From Mayfieldus sp963772265 (GTDB lineage Bacteria > Actinomycetota > Thermoleophilia > Solirubrobacterales > 70-9): 64,000 nucleotides of DNA. Positions 47,331-56,003 of this stretch are shown here, one piece after another. Each line of letters opens with the position of its first letter. The stretch's first letter is position 1. The stretch covers positions 62,001 through 126,000 of the forward strand of contig CAVYWS010000006.1 of assembly GCA_963772265.1 (NCBI GenBank), in the 5' to 3' direction. The notes beneath the pieces were generated by a model, which made no database searches, had not been told where the DNA came from, and saw nothing but the letters and a program-made list of their open reading frames with translations. Made by a program: the position numbers and the translations under genes.

Positions 47331-49223
47331 ATGCGGCGCTTGAACCACCCTGTGTACCGGGGCCGAACGCTTCAGGTGGTTGCCGACGTTGCGCTCTGCG
47401 CGCTGGCGTTCCTGCTCGCGTTCCGTCTTCGCTTCCTCGACGAGCCCAACGGCATCCCCGATCGCTACTGGACTCTGTTCCTGCAGTCGGTCGCCTTCGT
47501 CGCGATCGGCAAGGTCACGGTCTTCGCCGCCTTCGGCCTCTACCAGAAGTGGTGGCGATACGTGGGGCTCCGGGATCTGCTCGGGATCCTCCGCGCCGTC
47601 GCCGTCTCCAGCTTGATCCTGATCGTGCTCTTCACGGTGGTGAAGCCGTTCGCGGACAGCCTGCCGCGCTCGGTCGCGGTGATGGACTTCATGTTCACGC
47701 TGATGCTGGTGGCCGGGGCTCGCATCCTCGTGCGCCTGGTGATGGAGCGGCCCGGCCGGGGCGTGCGGATCGCCCGCGGGCGCGACGTGCTCGTGGTCGG
47801 CGCCGGCTCGGGCGGACAGATGGTGGTCCGCGAGCTGCAGCTCAACCCCAACCTGGGCTCGGTCGCGATCGGGTTCGTCGACGACGATCCCCGCAAGCGC
47901 GGGATGCGGATGCTCGGTCTCAAGGTCCTCGGCTCGACCGAGGAGATCGGAGCGATCCTCGACGACACCGAGCCCGACGAGGTGGTGATCGCGATTCCCT
48001 CCGCGCCGGGCACCCTGCGGGCGAATGTCGTCGCCGCCTGCCGCGAGCGCGAGATCACGGTCCGAACCCTGCCCACCGTCTTCGAGCTGCTGCGCGGGGG
48101 CGTGCAGCTCACCAAGCAGCTGCGCGAGGTCCAGGTCGAGGACGTCCTCGGCCGCGACCCGGTCCACGTCGAGCTCGACACGGTCGGTGCCTACCTGCAG
48201 GACCGCAAGGTGCTGGTCACCGGCGCCGGCGGCTCGATCGGGTCGGAGCTGTGCCGGCAGATCGCGAGGGTGCGCCCGCGGCTGCTGGTGATGGTCGACA
48301 ACGCGGAGTCGAACCTGTTCTCGATCGACCGCGAGATGGTCGACGAGCGCCACTTCACCAACGTCGAGTCGGTTCTCGCCGACTGCCGCGAGCCGGCGCG
48401 GATGCTCGAGGTGATGCAGCGGTTCAAGCCCGAGGTCGTCTTCCACGCCGCCGCCTACAAGCACGTCCCGATGATGGAGGGCAACCCGCTCGAGGCGGTG
48501 CGAAACAACGCGATCGCGACCCGGATCACCGCCGAGACCGCCGCGGCGTCGGGGGTCGAGCGCTTCGTCCTCGTCTCCACCGACAAGGCGGTCAACCCGC
48601 AGACCGTGATGGGGGCCTCGAAGGCGATGGCCGAGTGGATCGTCGAGGTGGCGGGCGAGAAGCATCCCGGGACGCGGTTCGCGAGCGTGCGCTTCGGCAA
48701 CGTCCTCGCCTCCTCCGGAAGCGTGGTCCCGGTCTTCCGACGCCAGATCGAGCGCGGCGGCCCGGTGACCGTCACCCACCCGGAGATGAGCCGCTTCTTC
48801 ATGACCATCCCCGAAGCCGTGCAGCTGGTGATCCGGGCCGGCGACATCGGGGCCGGCAAGGGTGAGGTCTTCGTCCTCGACATGGGCGACCCGGTGCGGA
48901 TCGTCGACCTCGCCCACAACATGATCCGCCTCGCCGGATACGAGCCCGAGACCGACATCGCGATCGAGTTCACCGGCATCCGGCCCGGGGAGAAGCTTCA
49001 CGAGGAGCTGCACGGGGAGCACGAGCAGCTGCGGCCGACCGCGGCGAAGCGGATCCTGCGAGCGGTTCGCGACGTGCCCCTTGACCCCGAGTGGGTGATC
49101 TCGACGCTGGACAGCATGGAGCAGCTCATCCTCGCCGGCGACGAGTCCAACCTCTCCGAGCGGGTCGTCGAGCTGGTCACCGCCCCCGGCGGGGGCGAGG
49201 CGGCAGTCGTCTACGACAAGTAG
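47331..49223 (+). CDS. CapD/WbpM/PglF-type nucleotide-sugar 4,6-dehydratase
   Basis: 630 residues from ATG 47331. Four N-terminal membrane helices (VVADVALCALAFLLAF, FVAIGKVTVFAAFGLY, SSLILIVLFTVV, FMFTLMLVAGARIL), a first Rossmann domain (VLVVGAGSGGQMVVREL) and the catalytic SDR domain (VLVTGAGGSIGSELCRQI, AAAYKHVPMMEGNPLEAV, STDKAVNPQTVMGASK). Probable product: a UDP-4-keto-6-deoxy-HexNAc, the first dedicated sugar of the polysaccharide locus. TAGAAT 10 nt upstream is a candidate -10. Confidence 0.92.
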   Translation: MRRLNHPVYRGRTLQVVADVALCALAFLLAFRLRFLDEPNGIPDRYWTLFLQSVAFVAIGKVTVFAAFGLYQKWWRYVGLRDLLGILRAVAVSSLILIVLFTVVKPFADSLPRSVAVMDFMFTLMLVAGARILVRLVMERPGRGVRIARGRDVLVVGAGSGGQMVVRELQLNPNLGSVAIGFVDDDPRKRGMRMLGLKVLGSTEEIGAILDDTEPDEVVIAIPSAPGTLRANVVAACREREITVRTLPTVFELLRGGVQLTKQLREVQVEDVLGRDPVHVELDTVGAYLQDRKVLVTGAGGSIGSELCRQIARVRPRLLVMVDNAESNLFSIDREMVDERHFTNVESVLADCREPARMLEVMQRFKPEVVFHAAAYKHVPMMEGNPLEAVRNNAIATRITAETAAASGVERFVLVSTDKAVNPQTVMGASKAMAEWIVEVAGEKHPGTRFASVRFGNVLASSGSVVPVFRRQIERGGPVTVTHPEMSRFFMTIPEAVQLVIRAGDIGAGKGEVFVLDMGDPVRIVDLAHNMIRLAGYEPETDIAIEFTGIRPGEKLHEELHGEHEQLRPTAAKRILRAVRDVPLDPEWVISTLDSMEQLILAGDESNLSERVVELVTAPGGGEAAVVYDK

Positions 49224-49241
49224 CCTCCGCGGCTCTCAGCC

Positions 49242-50039
49242 GTGGAGCAAGCGATCAAGGACATTGGGGCCTTCGCCGGCCTGGCGGCATTTCTCGGGCT
49301 GGCGGTGCTGTCGCTGCTCTATTTCTCCCAGGCCCGCGACCTAAGGCGGCTGCGCGATTGGGCCGGCCGCGCACCCGAGCGCGACGCCGAGGAGATCGAG
49401 TCGACCTCCGACCTGGCCGCCGAGCGGGCCGAGGAGCTCCGCAAGCTCGAGGAGGAGCGCCGGCGCCGCGAGGAGGCGGCAACAGCGGAGAACCGGGAAG
49501 CGGCGAAGCGCGAGGAGCGCCGCCGCCGTCGCGAGGCCGGGCTTCCGGTCACCACCCGCCGCGAGCGGGTCCGCGAATGGTTCGGGGGGCTCGGAGGAAG
49601 GCGCCGGCCCGAGCCCCGCTATCTGGTCGTGATCATCGCCGGCGTGATCGTCCTCGGCGCCGGTGTCGCGGTTGGCGCTTCGCAGCTGATCGGCGGAGGC
49701 AGCGACTCGAGCTCGGGCAAGAAGGTCCTGAAGCCGGGCCAGGTCCAGGTCGACGTCCTCAACGGGACCAACCCACCGGTCAACGGCCTCGCCGGGCTGA
49801 TCAGCGACAAGCTCGAGTCGAGTGGCTACCAGACCGGGCGCGTCACCGACACCTCGGGCAGCTTCGAGACAAGCGTCGTGATGTACAAGCGCGGCTACGG
49901 GCCGGAGGCGACGAAGATCGCCCGCAAGCTGAGCATCAAGAAGACGAGCCTGCTGACCAACCAAATCCGCAGCGATGCCAAGAGCGGCAACCCGATCGCG
50001 GTCGTGATGGGGCAGGACAAGTCGAATTTCTCCGGCTGA
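49242..50039 (+). CDS. LytR_C-domain membrane protein
   Basis: 265 residues. Two membrane helices: residues ~10-28 (FAGLAAFLGLAVLSLLYF) and ~128-150 (YLVVIIAGVIVLGAGVAVGA). Between them is a long charged coiled coil (AEELRKLEEERRRREEAATAENREAAKREERRRRREAG). The outer part VQVDVLNGTNPPVNGLAGLISDKLESSGYQTGRV is a LytR/CpsA/Psr C-terminal domain without the catalytic LCP domain. Probably assists attachment of polymers to the wall. GTG start. Confidence 0.82.
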   Translation: MEQAIKDIGAFAGLAAFLGLAVLSLLYFSQARDLRRLRDWAGRAPERDAEEIESTSDLAAERAEELRKLEEERRRREEAATAENREAAKREERRRRREAGLPVTTRRERVREWFGGLGGRRRPEPRYLVVIIAGVIVLGAGVAVGASQLIGGGSDSSSGKKVLKPGQVQVDVLNGTNPPVNGLAGLISDKLESSGYQTGRVTDTSGSFETSVVMYKRGYGPEATKIARKLSIKKTSLLTNQIRSDAKSGNPIAVVMGQDKSNFSG

Positions 50040-50066
50040 CGCCCGGGCTGGGCACGGCCTCACAAG

Positions 50067-50072
50067 TAATCT
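50067..50072 (+). promoter_or_regulatory. Putative -10 element TAATCT
   Basis: TAATCT with a 6-nt spacer before GTG 50079; no SD. Confidence 0.45.
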
Positions 50073-50078
50073 GGCCGC

Positions 50079-50612
50079 GTGCCGGCCGAGGGTGAGCAGG
50101 ATCGACGCCTGGGCGCGAGTCGGGTCCTTGCCCCGGCGATCTTCGCGCTGCTCGTCCTCGCCACCGTCGCGGCGTTTGCCTACGCGCAGCGGCTGAAGCG
50201 CGAGCCGCTCGTGCTCGACAAGGTGTCCTTCCTCCCGCTCGAGGCCGGGGAGACGGTCGTGACGCCGAACGGCGACGGGCGCCATGACATCGCCCGGGTC
50301 AGGTTTCGGCTGACCAAGACCGACCATGGCGTGGTCCAGCTGATCGATCGCAACGAGCAGCCGGTCCGCGCCTTCACGGTCAAGGTCCTGAGCGAGAAGG
50401 GGAGGGTGACCTCGAGGATCCCGCCCGGCGGCGTGCTGCCCGCATACAAGACCTTCGGGTTTCGCTGGAACGGCCGGGTCGGGGCCGGCCGGCTCGCCCC
50501 GACCGGTCCCTACCGGCTGCGGGTGAAGCTGCTCGGCGAGGACCGCACCCTGGATCCGGGCGGGCGGATCAGGCTGCACACGCTGCGCGCAGTCGGAGGC
50601 CCGGGTAGCTGA
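50079..50612 (+). CDS. Exported protein with FlgD-like Ig fold
   Basis: 177 residues. N-terminal membrane helix (VLAPAIFALLVLATVAAFAYA), then a beta-rich domain with ETVVTPNGDGRHDIARVRFRL (the xTPNGDG motif of FlgD/CHU_C-type Ig domains) and TFGFRWNGRVGAGRLAPTGPYRLRV. Sits between the LytR_C protein and the polymerase, and its stop overlaps the next start, so it is probably part of the polysaccharide operon. Role unknown. Confidence 0.7.
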   Translation: MPAEGEQDRRLGASRVLAPAIFALLVLATVAAFAYAQRLKREPLVLDKVSFLPLEAGETVVTPNGDGRHDIARVRFRLTKTDHGVVQLIDRNEQPVRAFTVKVLSEKGRVTSRIPPGGVLPAYKTFGFRWNGRVGAGRLAPTGPYRLRVKLLGEDRTLDPGGRIRLHTLRAVGGPGS

Positions 50613-51027
50613 TGGGGGACGTCCTCGCCGGGGTCGGGCTGTTCGCGGCGGTCCTCGCGGTCGCCGCAGCGATGCTTTGGGAGCCGTCGGCGCGGCGCTC
50701 GGCGGCGATGCTCCTCGCCCTGGCGCTGATCCCGGTCCTGATCCTCGGCGACCAATGGCATTCGGCCGAGGTCAGCGACCTGCGCGACCATCTTGGCCGC
50801 CTGATCGGTCTCGGCGCGGTCGCGGTGCTGGTCGTGGGAGGGCTGACCCTCCTCTTCAGCCGCCGCCCGCTGCTGGTGCCGCTGGCGGTCATCGCCGCGG
50901 CCCCGTTCCGGACCCCGATCCACGCCGGGGGCCAGGAGGCCAACCTCCTCGTCCCCCTCTACCTGGTGATCGCGGGCGGCGTGCTGGCAGACGGTCTGGG
51001 GGGAGGCAAGGAGTACAGGCGAATCTT

Positions 51028-51123
51028 CCGCGGGTGGCGCCGGCGGCGGGGACCCCCGCCGCGCGCAGGTCGCGAAAGCGACTGAGCACGGTGGGGGAGC
51101 TTCCGTGCGGACAGGACCCGCGG
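51028..51123 (+). repeat. Nested-palindrome element, copy B
   Basis: 96 bp. Ends CCGCGGGT/ACCCGCGG pair perfectly; inner arms CCCCCGCCG/CGGTGGGGG pair (one G-U); the apex is GTCGC-GAAA-GCGAC. It shares end and core blocks with copy A but has a different apex stem that still pairs. Its TGA (51083-51085) ends the upstream polymerase fragment and its GTG (51105) could restart translation. Confidence 0.72.
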
Positions 51124-52027
51124 CCTTGCGCGTCGTCCTGGCAGCCGTCCTGGTCCTCTACGCCGTCCAGTCGGTCTACTCGGAGGACTTCTCCCGCGCC
51201 CTCCAGAACGCCGCCTTCTTCTACCTGCCCTTCGCGCTCGCCTTCGTCCTCCTCGCCCGGTGCCGCTGGGATCGCCGCCTGCTCGTCCTCGCCCTCGCGG
51301 TCGTCGCGGCCGAGTCGCTGGTCTTCGTCGCCTTCGGGAGCTGGGAGTACGCGGCCCGGCATCTGGTCTGGAACGACGAGGTGATCAAGTCGAATGACTT
51401 CCACACCTACTTCCGGGTCAACTCGCTGTTCTGGGATCCGAACGTCTACGGGCGCTACCTGGCGCTGGCCATAGCCGCGATCGTCGCGGCGCTGCTGTGG
51501 GCGCGCAGCATCCGGCTGGCGCTGTGGCTGGGCGCCCTGGTGGGGGTGCTGTGGCTGGGCCTGGTCTCGACCTTCTCGCAGTCGAGCTTCGTCGCCCTGC
51601 TCGTCGGCCTTGCGGTCCTGGCGGCGCTGCGCTGGAGCCTGCGCTGGGCGCTGGCCGCCTGCGCGGGCGCGGTGATCGCCGCGGCGGCGTTCGTCCTCGT
51701 CGCCGGCGGCTCGCTGAAGATCGACCTCTCGACCCAGCAGAAGCTCAACAAGGACACGAGCGGCCGCGCCAACCTGATCAGCGAGGGGATCGCGCTGTTC
51801 GGCGACCGGCCGCTGTGGGGCTACGGCTCGGGCTCGTTCTCGGTCGCCTATCAGAAGCACCGCAGCCACAGCGGCCAGCTCAACGTCTCGCACACCGAGC
51901 CGGTAACGGTGGCCGCCGAGCAGGGCCTGATCGGCATCGCCGCCTACCTCGCCCTTCTCGCGGTCGCCTTCGCCACTCTGCTCCGGGGGATGGTGGCATT
52001 GATGCCGGGGCTGAGATCACCTCCCTC

Positions 52028-52112
52028 TGCGGGTGGTGCGGCGGACGCCGAATCCGGTCCGCGCGGACCGTGGAGCACGGGCGGATTCGCGTCCGCCGCG
52101 ACAGGACCCGCA
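52028..52112 (+). repeat. Nested-palindrome element, copy C (translated in frame)
   Basis: 85 bp. Ends TGCGGGT/ACCCGCA pair (a compensated C-G to T-A change relative to A and B). GCGGCGGACG(C)CGAATCCG pairs with CGGATTCGCGTCCGCCGC, giving an 18-bp arm with one bulge. The apex holds GGTCC-GCGC-GGACC and CGTG-GAG-CACG. It keeps GAGCACGG and GACAGGACCCGC. Encodes a Gly/Ala/Ser/Pro linker (AGGAADAESGPRGPWSTGG) in a predicted loop of the polymerase. Confidence 0.65.
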
Positions 52113-52340
52113 GCCGAGGGGCTGGTCCAGATCGCTGCCCGCGCCGCGATCCTCGCCTGCTTCGTCGCCCTGATCGCCCACACGATGGCCTACGCCGGAT
52201 TCCTCGAGGACCCGCTGACCTGGGTGCTGCTGGCGATCGGCGGCTCACTCGCGCTCGCCCCCGAGCCGGCCACGGCGGCCGCCGCGGCGCAGGTTGCCCC
52301 GGAGGGCGCGACGCCGCCTCCCGCGCGGGCCCCGGCCTAG

Positions 52341-53885
52341 ATGTCCCAGTACCTCCGCCGCCTCGCGACCACCGGCGCCGCCTACACCGCGGCGAGCGTG
52401 CTCTCGAAGCTGATCGCGGTCGCTCTGCTGCCGCTCTACACGCGCTACCTGACCCCGGCCGACTACGGCGCCGCCGAGGTCCTGTTTGCGGCGGTCGTCT
52501 CGGCCAGCATCGTCGTGCGGCTGGGGGCGATCGAGGCGCTGCTGCGCTTCTACTACCAGGCCGGCGAGGACCCGGCCAAGGTCGTCTCGACCTCGTTCGC
52601 GGCGATGTTCTGGGTCGCCGGCGCCGGGGCGCTGATCGCGCTGCCGTTCGCCGGCCAGATCTCCGACGCCCTGCTCGACACCCACGACCCGGGGCTGGTG
52701 CGGGTGGCGATCGGCGGCCTCTGGGTGCTGACGCTGTTCGAGTACCTGCTGACGCTGTTCCGGCTCGAGGAGCGGGCGCGGGCCTATTTCGTCACCACGA
52801 TGGCCAACGTCATGGTCACGATCCCGGTAACCGTCGCGCTCGTGGTCGGGGCCGACGAAGGGGCGAGGGGGCTGCTCCTGGGCAGCTACGGGACCGGGGC
52901 GGCCTTCGTCTTGGGCCTCATCGTCGTGCACCACCGGCGGCTCTCGCTGCGGGTCGATCGCCCGTTGCTGGGAAGGTTGATGCGCTTCGGCCTGCCGACG
53001 ATGCCGGCCGAGCTCTCGCTGTACTCGCTCAACTTCATCGACCGGGTGATCCTGGTCCGCTACGCGGGGCTGGCCGAGGCCGGGCTCTACTCGCTGGCGG
53101 TCAAGTTCGCCCAGGCGGTCAACGTCCTGGTCCGCGGCTTCCAGCTCGCCTGGCCGCCGCTGGCCTACTCGATCCGCGACGACGATGAGGCGCGCCGCGC
53201 CTACGCGGTGATCGTCACCTGGTTCTGCGCCGCCTGCACCTTCGTCGTCACCGGCATGTGGCTGCTGTCGCGCTGGATCGTGCGGGCGCTTGCCGACCCG
53301 TCGTTCTTCGAGTCCTACAAGGCGATCGGGCTGATCTCGACCGCGGTCACCCTCTACGCGCTGTACATGGTCCTGGTCGTGATCCTCGGGCGCACCGGGC
53401 GCACCGGCTTCAACTTCCCCGCCACCGGGGCGGCGACGGCGGTCAACATCGGCCTCAATCTGGCGCTCGTACCGCCGCTGGGGATCGTCGGCGCCGGCCT
53501 CGCCCTGGTCGCCTCCTACGTGGTCGTGCTGGTCCTGATGTACGTCTTCACCCAGCGGCTCTTCGCGGTCCCCTACGAATGGGGGCGCCTGGCCCGAATC
53601 GTGATCGCCTCCGCCGCCCTGGTCGGCCTCGGAGAGCTGCTGATGCCGACCTCGGGATTCGCCGGGTTGGCGGGACGGGTGGCGCTCTGGGCGGCCTATC
53701 CGCTCGTCCTGGCGGCGAGTGGGTTCCTCACCCGCTCGGAGCGGCGCTCGCTATCGGTCCTGGGTCGGCCGCGCGAGCTGCTCGCCAGGCTCGGCGAGCT
53801 GAGAGCCGAGCCCGCAACCTCGCCTTCTGCTGCCATCCCCGAGGTCTACGAGGCCGAGGCGGCGGACGAGGACACTCTGCGCTAG
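52341..53885 (+). CDS. Wzx-like polysaccharide flippase
   Basis: 514 residues, about 12-14 helices. YLRRLATTGAAYTAASVLSKLIAVALLPLYTRYLTPADYG is the typical start of the polysaccharide-synthesis (MATE-like) flippase family; SLNFIDRVILVRYAGLAEAGLYSLAVKFA is the second conserved block. It moves lipid-linked repeat units to the outer face. Starts 1 nt after the polymerase stop. The C-terminal ~50 residues are a polar cytosolic tail. Confidence 0.92.
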   Translation: MSQYLRRLATTGAAYTAASVLSKLIAVALLPLYTRYLTPADYGAAEVLFAAVVSASIVVRLGAIEALLRFYYQAGEDPAKVVSTSFAAMFWVAGAGALIALPFAGQISDALLDTHDPGLVRVAIGGLWVLTLFEYLLTLFRLEERARAYFVTTMANVMVTIPVTVALVVGADEGARGLLLGSYGTGAAFVLGLIVVHHRRLSLRVDRPLLGRLMRFGLPTMPAELSLYSLNFIDRVILVRYAGLAEAGLYSLAVKFAQAVNVLVRGFQLAWPPLAYSIRDDDEARRAYAVIVTWFCAACTFVVTGMWLLSRWIVRALADPSFFESYKAIGLISTAVTLYALYMVLVVILGRTGRTGFNFPATGAATAVNIGLNLALVPPLGIVGAGLALVASYVVVLVLMYVFTQRLFAVPYEWGRLARIVIASAALVGLGELLMPTSGFAGLAGRVALWAAYPLVLAASGFLTRSERRSLSVLGRPRELLARLGELRAEPATSPSAAIPEVYEAEAADEDTLR

Positions 53886-54799
53886 CTCGCGGCGGCGCGG
53901 TCGCGGAGGCTCTCCCCGTGGCCCGGGAGCAGCGCCTGGCGGGCATGCGCGAGATAGACGCGGGCGGGCTGGCGCGGGATCAAGACCGCCGCCAGAGCCC
54001 GCAGGGCGTAGGCCCACGCGGTCAGCACCCGCACCGCGAGCGCCCCGGCCGCGCCGCCATGCTTGTGCATGTAGAGGTCGCGGTTGCGATGGAACTCGAC
54101 GATCCGCGGCAACCCGGCGCCGAGGTCGGTGGCGAGCTGGTCGTGGTGCACGGCCCGGGCCCGGGGCACGTAGACGGTCCGCCATCCGGCTTCGGCGAGG
54201 CGCTTGCAGAAGTCGCACTCGTCGTAGTAGACGAAGAAGTCGGGGTCCATGTAGCCGACCTGCTCCGCGGCCTCGCGGCGGACCAGCATCGCGCTCGACT
54301 GCACCCAATCGACCCGCCGCACCCGGTCGCCGCGGCTCTGGACGGTGAAGGGTCGGTGCAGGAAAACGGCTCCGACGGCCGCGCTGCGCACACCCGGGAA
54401 CCTCCATGCGCAGGGAACGGGGCGACCGCCCGAGTCGAGAAGCTGGGCGCCCGCCACCGCGGCTTCGGGGTCCGCTTCCAGGGCCTCGACCAGGGCCTCG
54501 ACCGCCCCCGGTTGAAGCTCTGAGTCCTCGTTGAGCAGCAGGCAGTAGCGGCCGCCGGCCTCGCGCATCAGCCTGGAGTCGTTGGCCGCCTTGCCGCTGC
54601 GCTTCTCCAGCTCGATCAACCGCAGCTCCCCGTCGAGCTCCCGCACCGCCTCTGCCGAGCCGTCGGTGGAGGCGTTGTCGAGCACCAGCAGCTCCCGCTG
54701 CAGTCCCGGCGGTGCGGTGCGCTCGATCGCCCCCAGGCAGGCGAGGAGGAAATCGCGGCCGTTCGTGTTCACGACGCAGTAGGAGAGGGTCGGCTCCAC
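53882..54799 (-). CDS. Family 2 glycosyltransferase (rhamnosyltransferase-like)
   Basis: 305 residues from GTG 54799 (VEPTLSYCVVNTNGRDFLLACL). GT-A fold: LLVLDNASTDGSAEAV, NEDSELQPGA (DxD-like), VDWVQSSAMLVRREAAEQVGYMDPDFFVYYDECDFCKRL, the typical ED motif of WbbL/GT2 rhamnosyltransferases. The C-terminal helices (VRVLTAWAYALRALAAVLI) are membrane-associated. Convergent with the flippase (4-nt overlap); the opposite orientation implies separate control within the locus. Confidence 0.9.
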   Translation of the reverse strand: MEPTLSYCVVNTNGRDFLLACLGAIERTAPPGLQRELLVLDNASTDGSAEAVRELDGELRLIELEKRSGKAANDSRLMREAGGRYCLLLNEDSELQPGAVEALVEALEADPEAAVAGAQLLDSGGRPVPCAWRFPGVRSAAVGAVFLHRPFTVQSRGDRVRRVDWVQSSAMLVRREAAEQVGYMDPDFFVYYDECDFCKRLAEAGWRTVYVPRARAVHHDQLATDLGAGLPRIVEFHRNRDLYMHKHGGAAGALAVRVLTAWAYALRALAAVLIPRQPARVYLAHARQALLPGHGESLRDRAAAS

Positions 54800-54824
54800 G
54801 GTGCGCTCACGATAATCGGAGGCG

Positions 54825-55955
54825 ATGAGGGTGCAGCTCGTCGACCCGTCGGCGTTCACGCCGCCCTACGACCACGCCCTGGCCGCGGCGCTGGCGCGCG
54901 CCGGCGCCGAGGTCGAGCTGGCGACGAGCCGCTTCCTCTACGGCCCGACCCCGGATCCGCAGGGCTACGAGGTCACCGAGCGCTTCTACCGCCGCACCTC
55001 GAAGCGCGGCCTCGACGCTCCGGGCCGCCGGGCACTGAAGCTGGCCGAGCACCTGTCCGACATGCTGCGATTTCGCAGCGGGGCTGACGCCGACATCGTC
55101 CACTACCAGTGGCTCACCGTGCCCGGGCTCGACGCCCTGCTGCTGCCGCCGCTGCGGCCGCGTGTGATGACCGCGCACTACCTACTCTCACCGAGTCCCA
55201 GCCGGCGCCAGAAGGCGACCGCCCGCCGGGTCTTCGGCCGCATGGACGCCGTCATCGCCCATTCGAAGCATGGCGCGCGGCGGCTCAGCGAGGAGGCCGC
55301 CGTGGACCCGGGCCGGGTCCGGGTGATCAACCACGGCGCCTTCGACTACCTCACCCGGCTGCCCGAGGAGCGGCCCCTGCCGCCGGAGCTCGCCGAGGCC
55401 GAGGGCCCGGTGGTCCTCTTCTTCGGCCTTCTGCGCCCCTACAAGGGGATCGACGTCCTGCTCGAGGCGTTTCGCTCGGTGACGGGCGCGGAACTCTGGA
55501 TCGTCGGCAACCCGCGGATGCCGGTCGAGCCGCTGCGGACGCTCGCCGAGCGGGCGCCCGGCCCGGTCCGCTTCGTCCCCCGCTTCATCACCGACCCGGA
55601 GATCCCCGCCTACTTCCGCCGCGCCGACCTCGTCGTACTGCCCTACCGCGACGTCGAGCACTCCGGGGTCGTCTACACGGCGCTGGCCTTCGGCAAGCCG
55701 ATGGTCCTCTCCTCGGTTGGCGGCTTCACCGAGCTGGTCGAGGAGCACGGGGTCGGGCGGCTTGTGCCTCCCGAGGACCCGCCGGCCCTTGCGGCGACGC
55801 TCAACGACCTGCTCGGCGACCGGGGGGAGCGCGCCGGCCTCGCCGCCGCGGCCGCCCGCGCCGCAGCCGGCCCATTCTCCTGGGACCGCATCGGCGCGGA
55901 GACACTCGGTTTCTACGAAGAGTTGCTTGCGCAGCCCGTCGAGCGACGCCCCTAA
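54825..55955 (+). CDS. Family 4 glycosyltransferase
   Basis: 376 residues from ATG 54825 with GGAGG 3-7 nt upstream. GT-B fold: N-terminal VQLVDPSAFTPPYDHALAAALARAGAEVELAT; C-terminal domain VVLFFGLLRPYKGIDVLLEAF and YFRRADLVVLPYRDVEHSGVVYTALAFGKPMVLSSVGGF, the donor-binding EX7E-like region with the first Glu replaced (DVEHSGV). Adds a sugar to the lipid-linked repeat; sugar unknown. Confidence 0.9.
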   Translation: MRVQLVDPSAFTPPYDHALAAALARAGAEVELATSRFLYGPTPDPQGYEVTERFYRRTSKRGLDAPGRRALKLAEHLSDMLRFRSGADADIVHYQWLTVPGLDALLLPPLRPRVMTAHYLLSPSPSRRQKATARRVFGRMDAVIAHSKHGARRLSEEAAVDPGRVRVINHGAFDYLTRLPEERPLPPELAEAEGPVVLFFGLLRPYKGIDVLLEAFRSVTGAELWIVGNPRMPVEPLRTLAERAPGPVRFVPRFITDPEIPAYFRRADLVVLPYRDVEHSGVVYTALAFGKPMVLSSVGGFTELVEEHGVGRLVPPEDPPALAATLNDLLGDRGERAGLAAAAARAAAGPFSWDRIGAETLGFYEELLAQPVERRP

Positions 55956-56003
55956 ACTCATCGGCTCCTCCGAGCGGCATGGCCGGCCGTCACCGCGCCG
56001 TCG

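Larger units (their letters stand above)
50612..52340 (+). pseudogene. Wzy-like O-antigen polymerase/ligase gene split by palindromic element
   Basis: Two reading frames together look like one Wzy/O-antigen-ligase protein. 50612-51085 encodes about five helices (LAGVGLFAAVLAVAAAML, MLLALALIPVLILGD ... NLLVPLYLVIAGGVLADGL) and stops at a TGA inside element copy B. The second part resumes at GTG 51105, inside the element, or by homology at RVVLAAVLVLYAVQSVYS, and carries the Wzy_C features FHTYFRVNSLFWDPNVYGRYLAL, TFSQSSFVALL, GYGSGSFSVAY and SHTEPVTVAAEQGLIG. A second element (copy C) is translated in frame near residue 310 of part two. The product may still work as two polypeptides. Confidence 0.7.
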
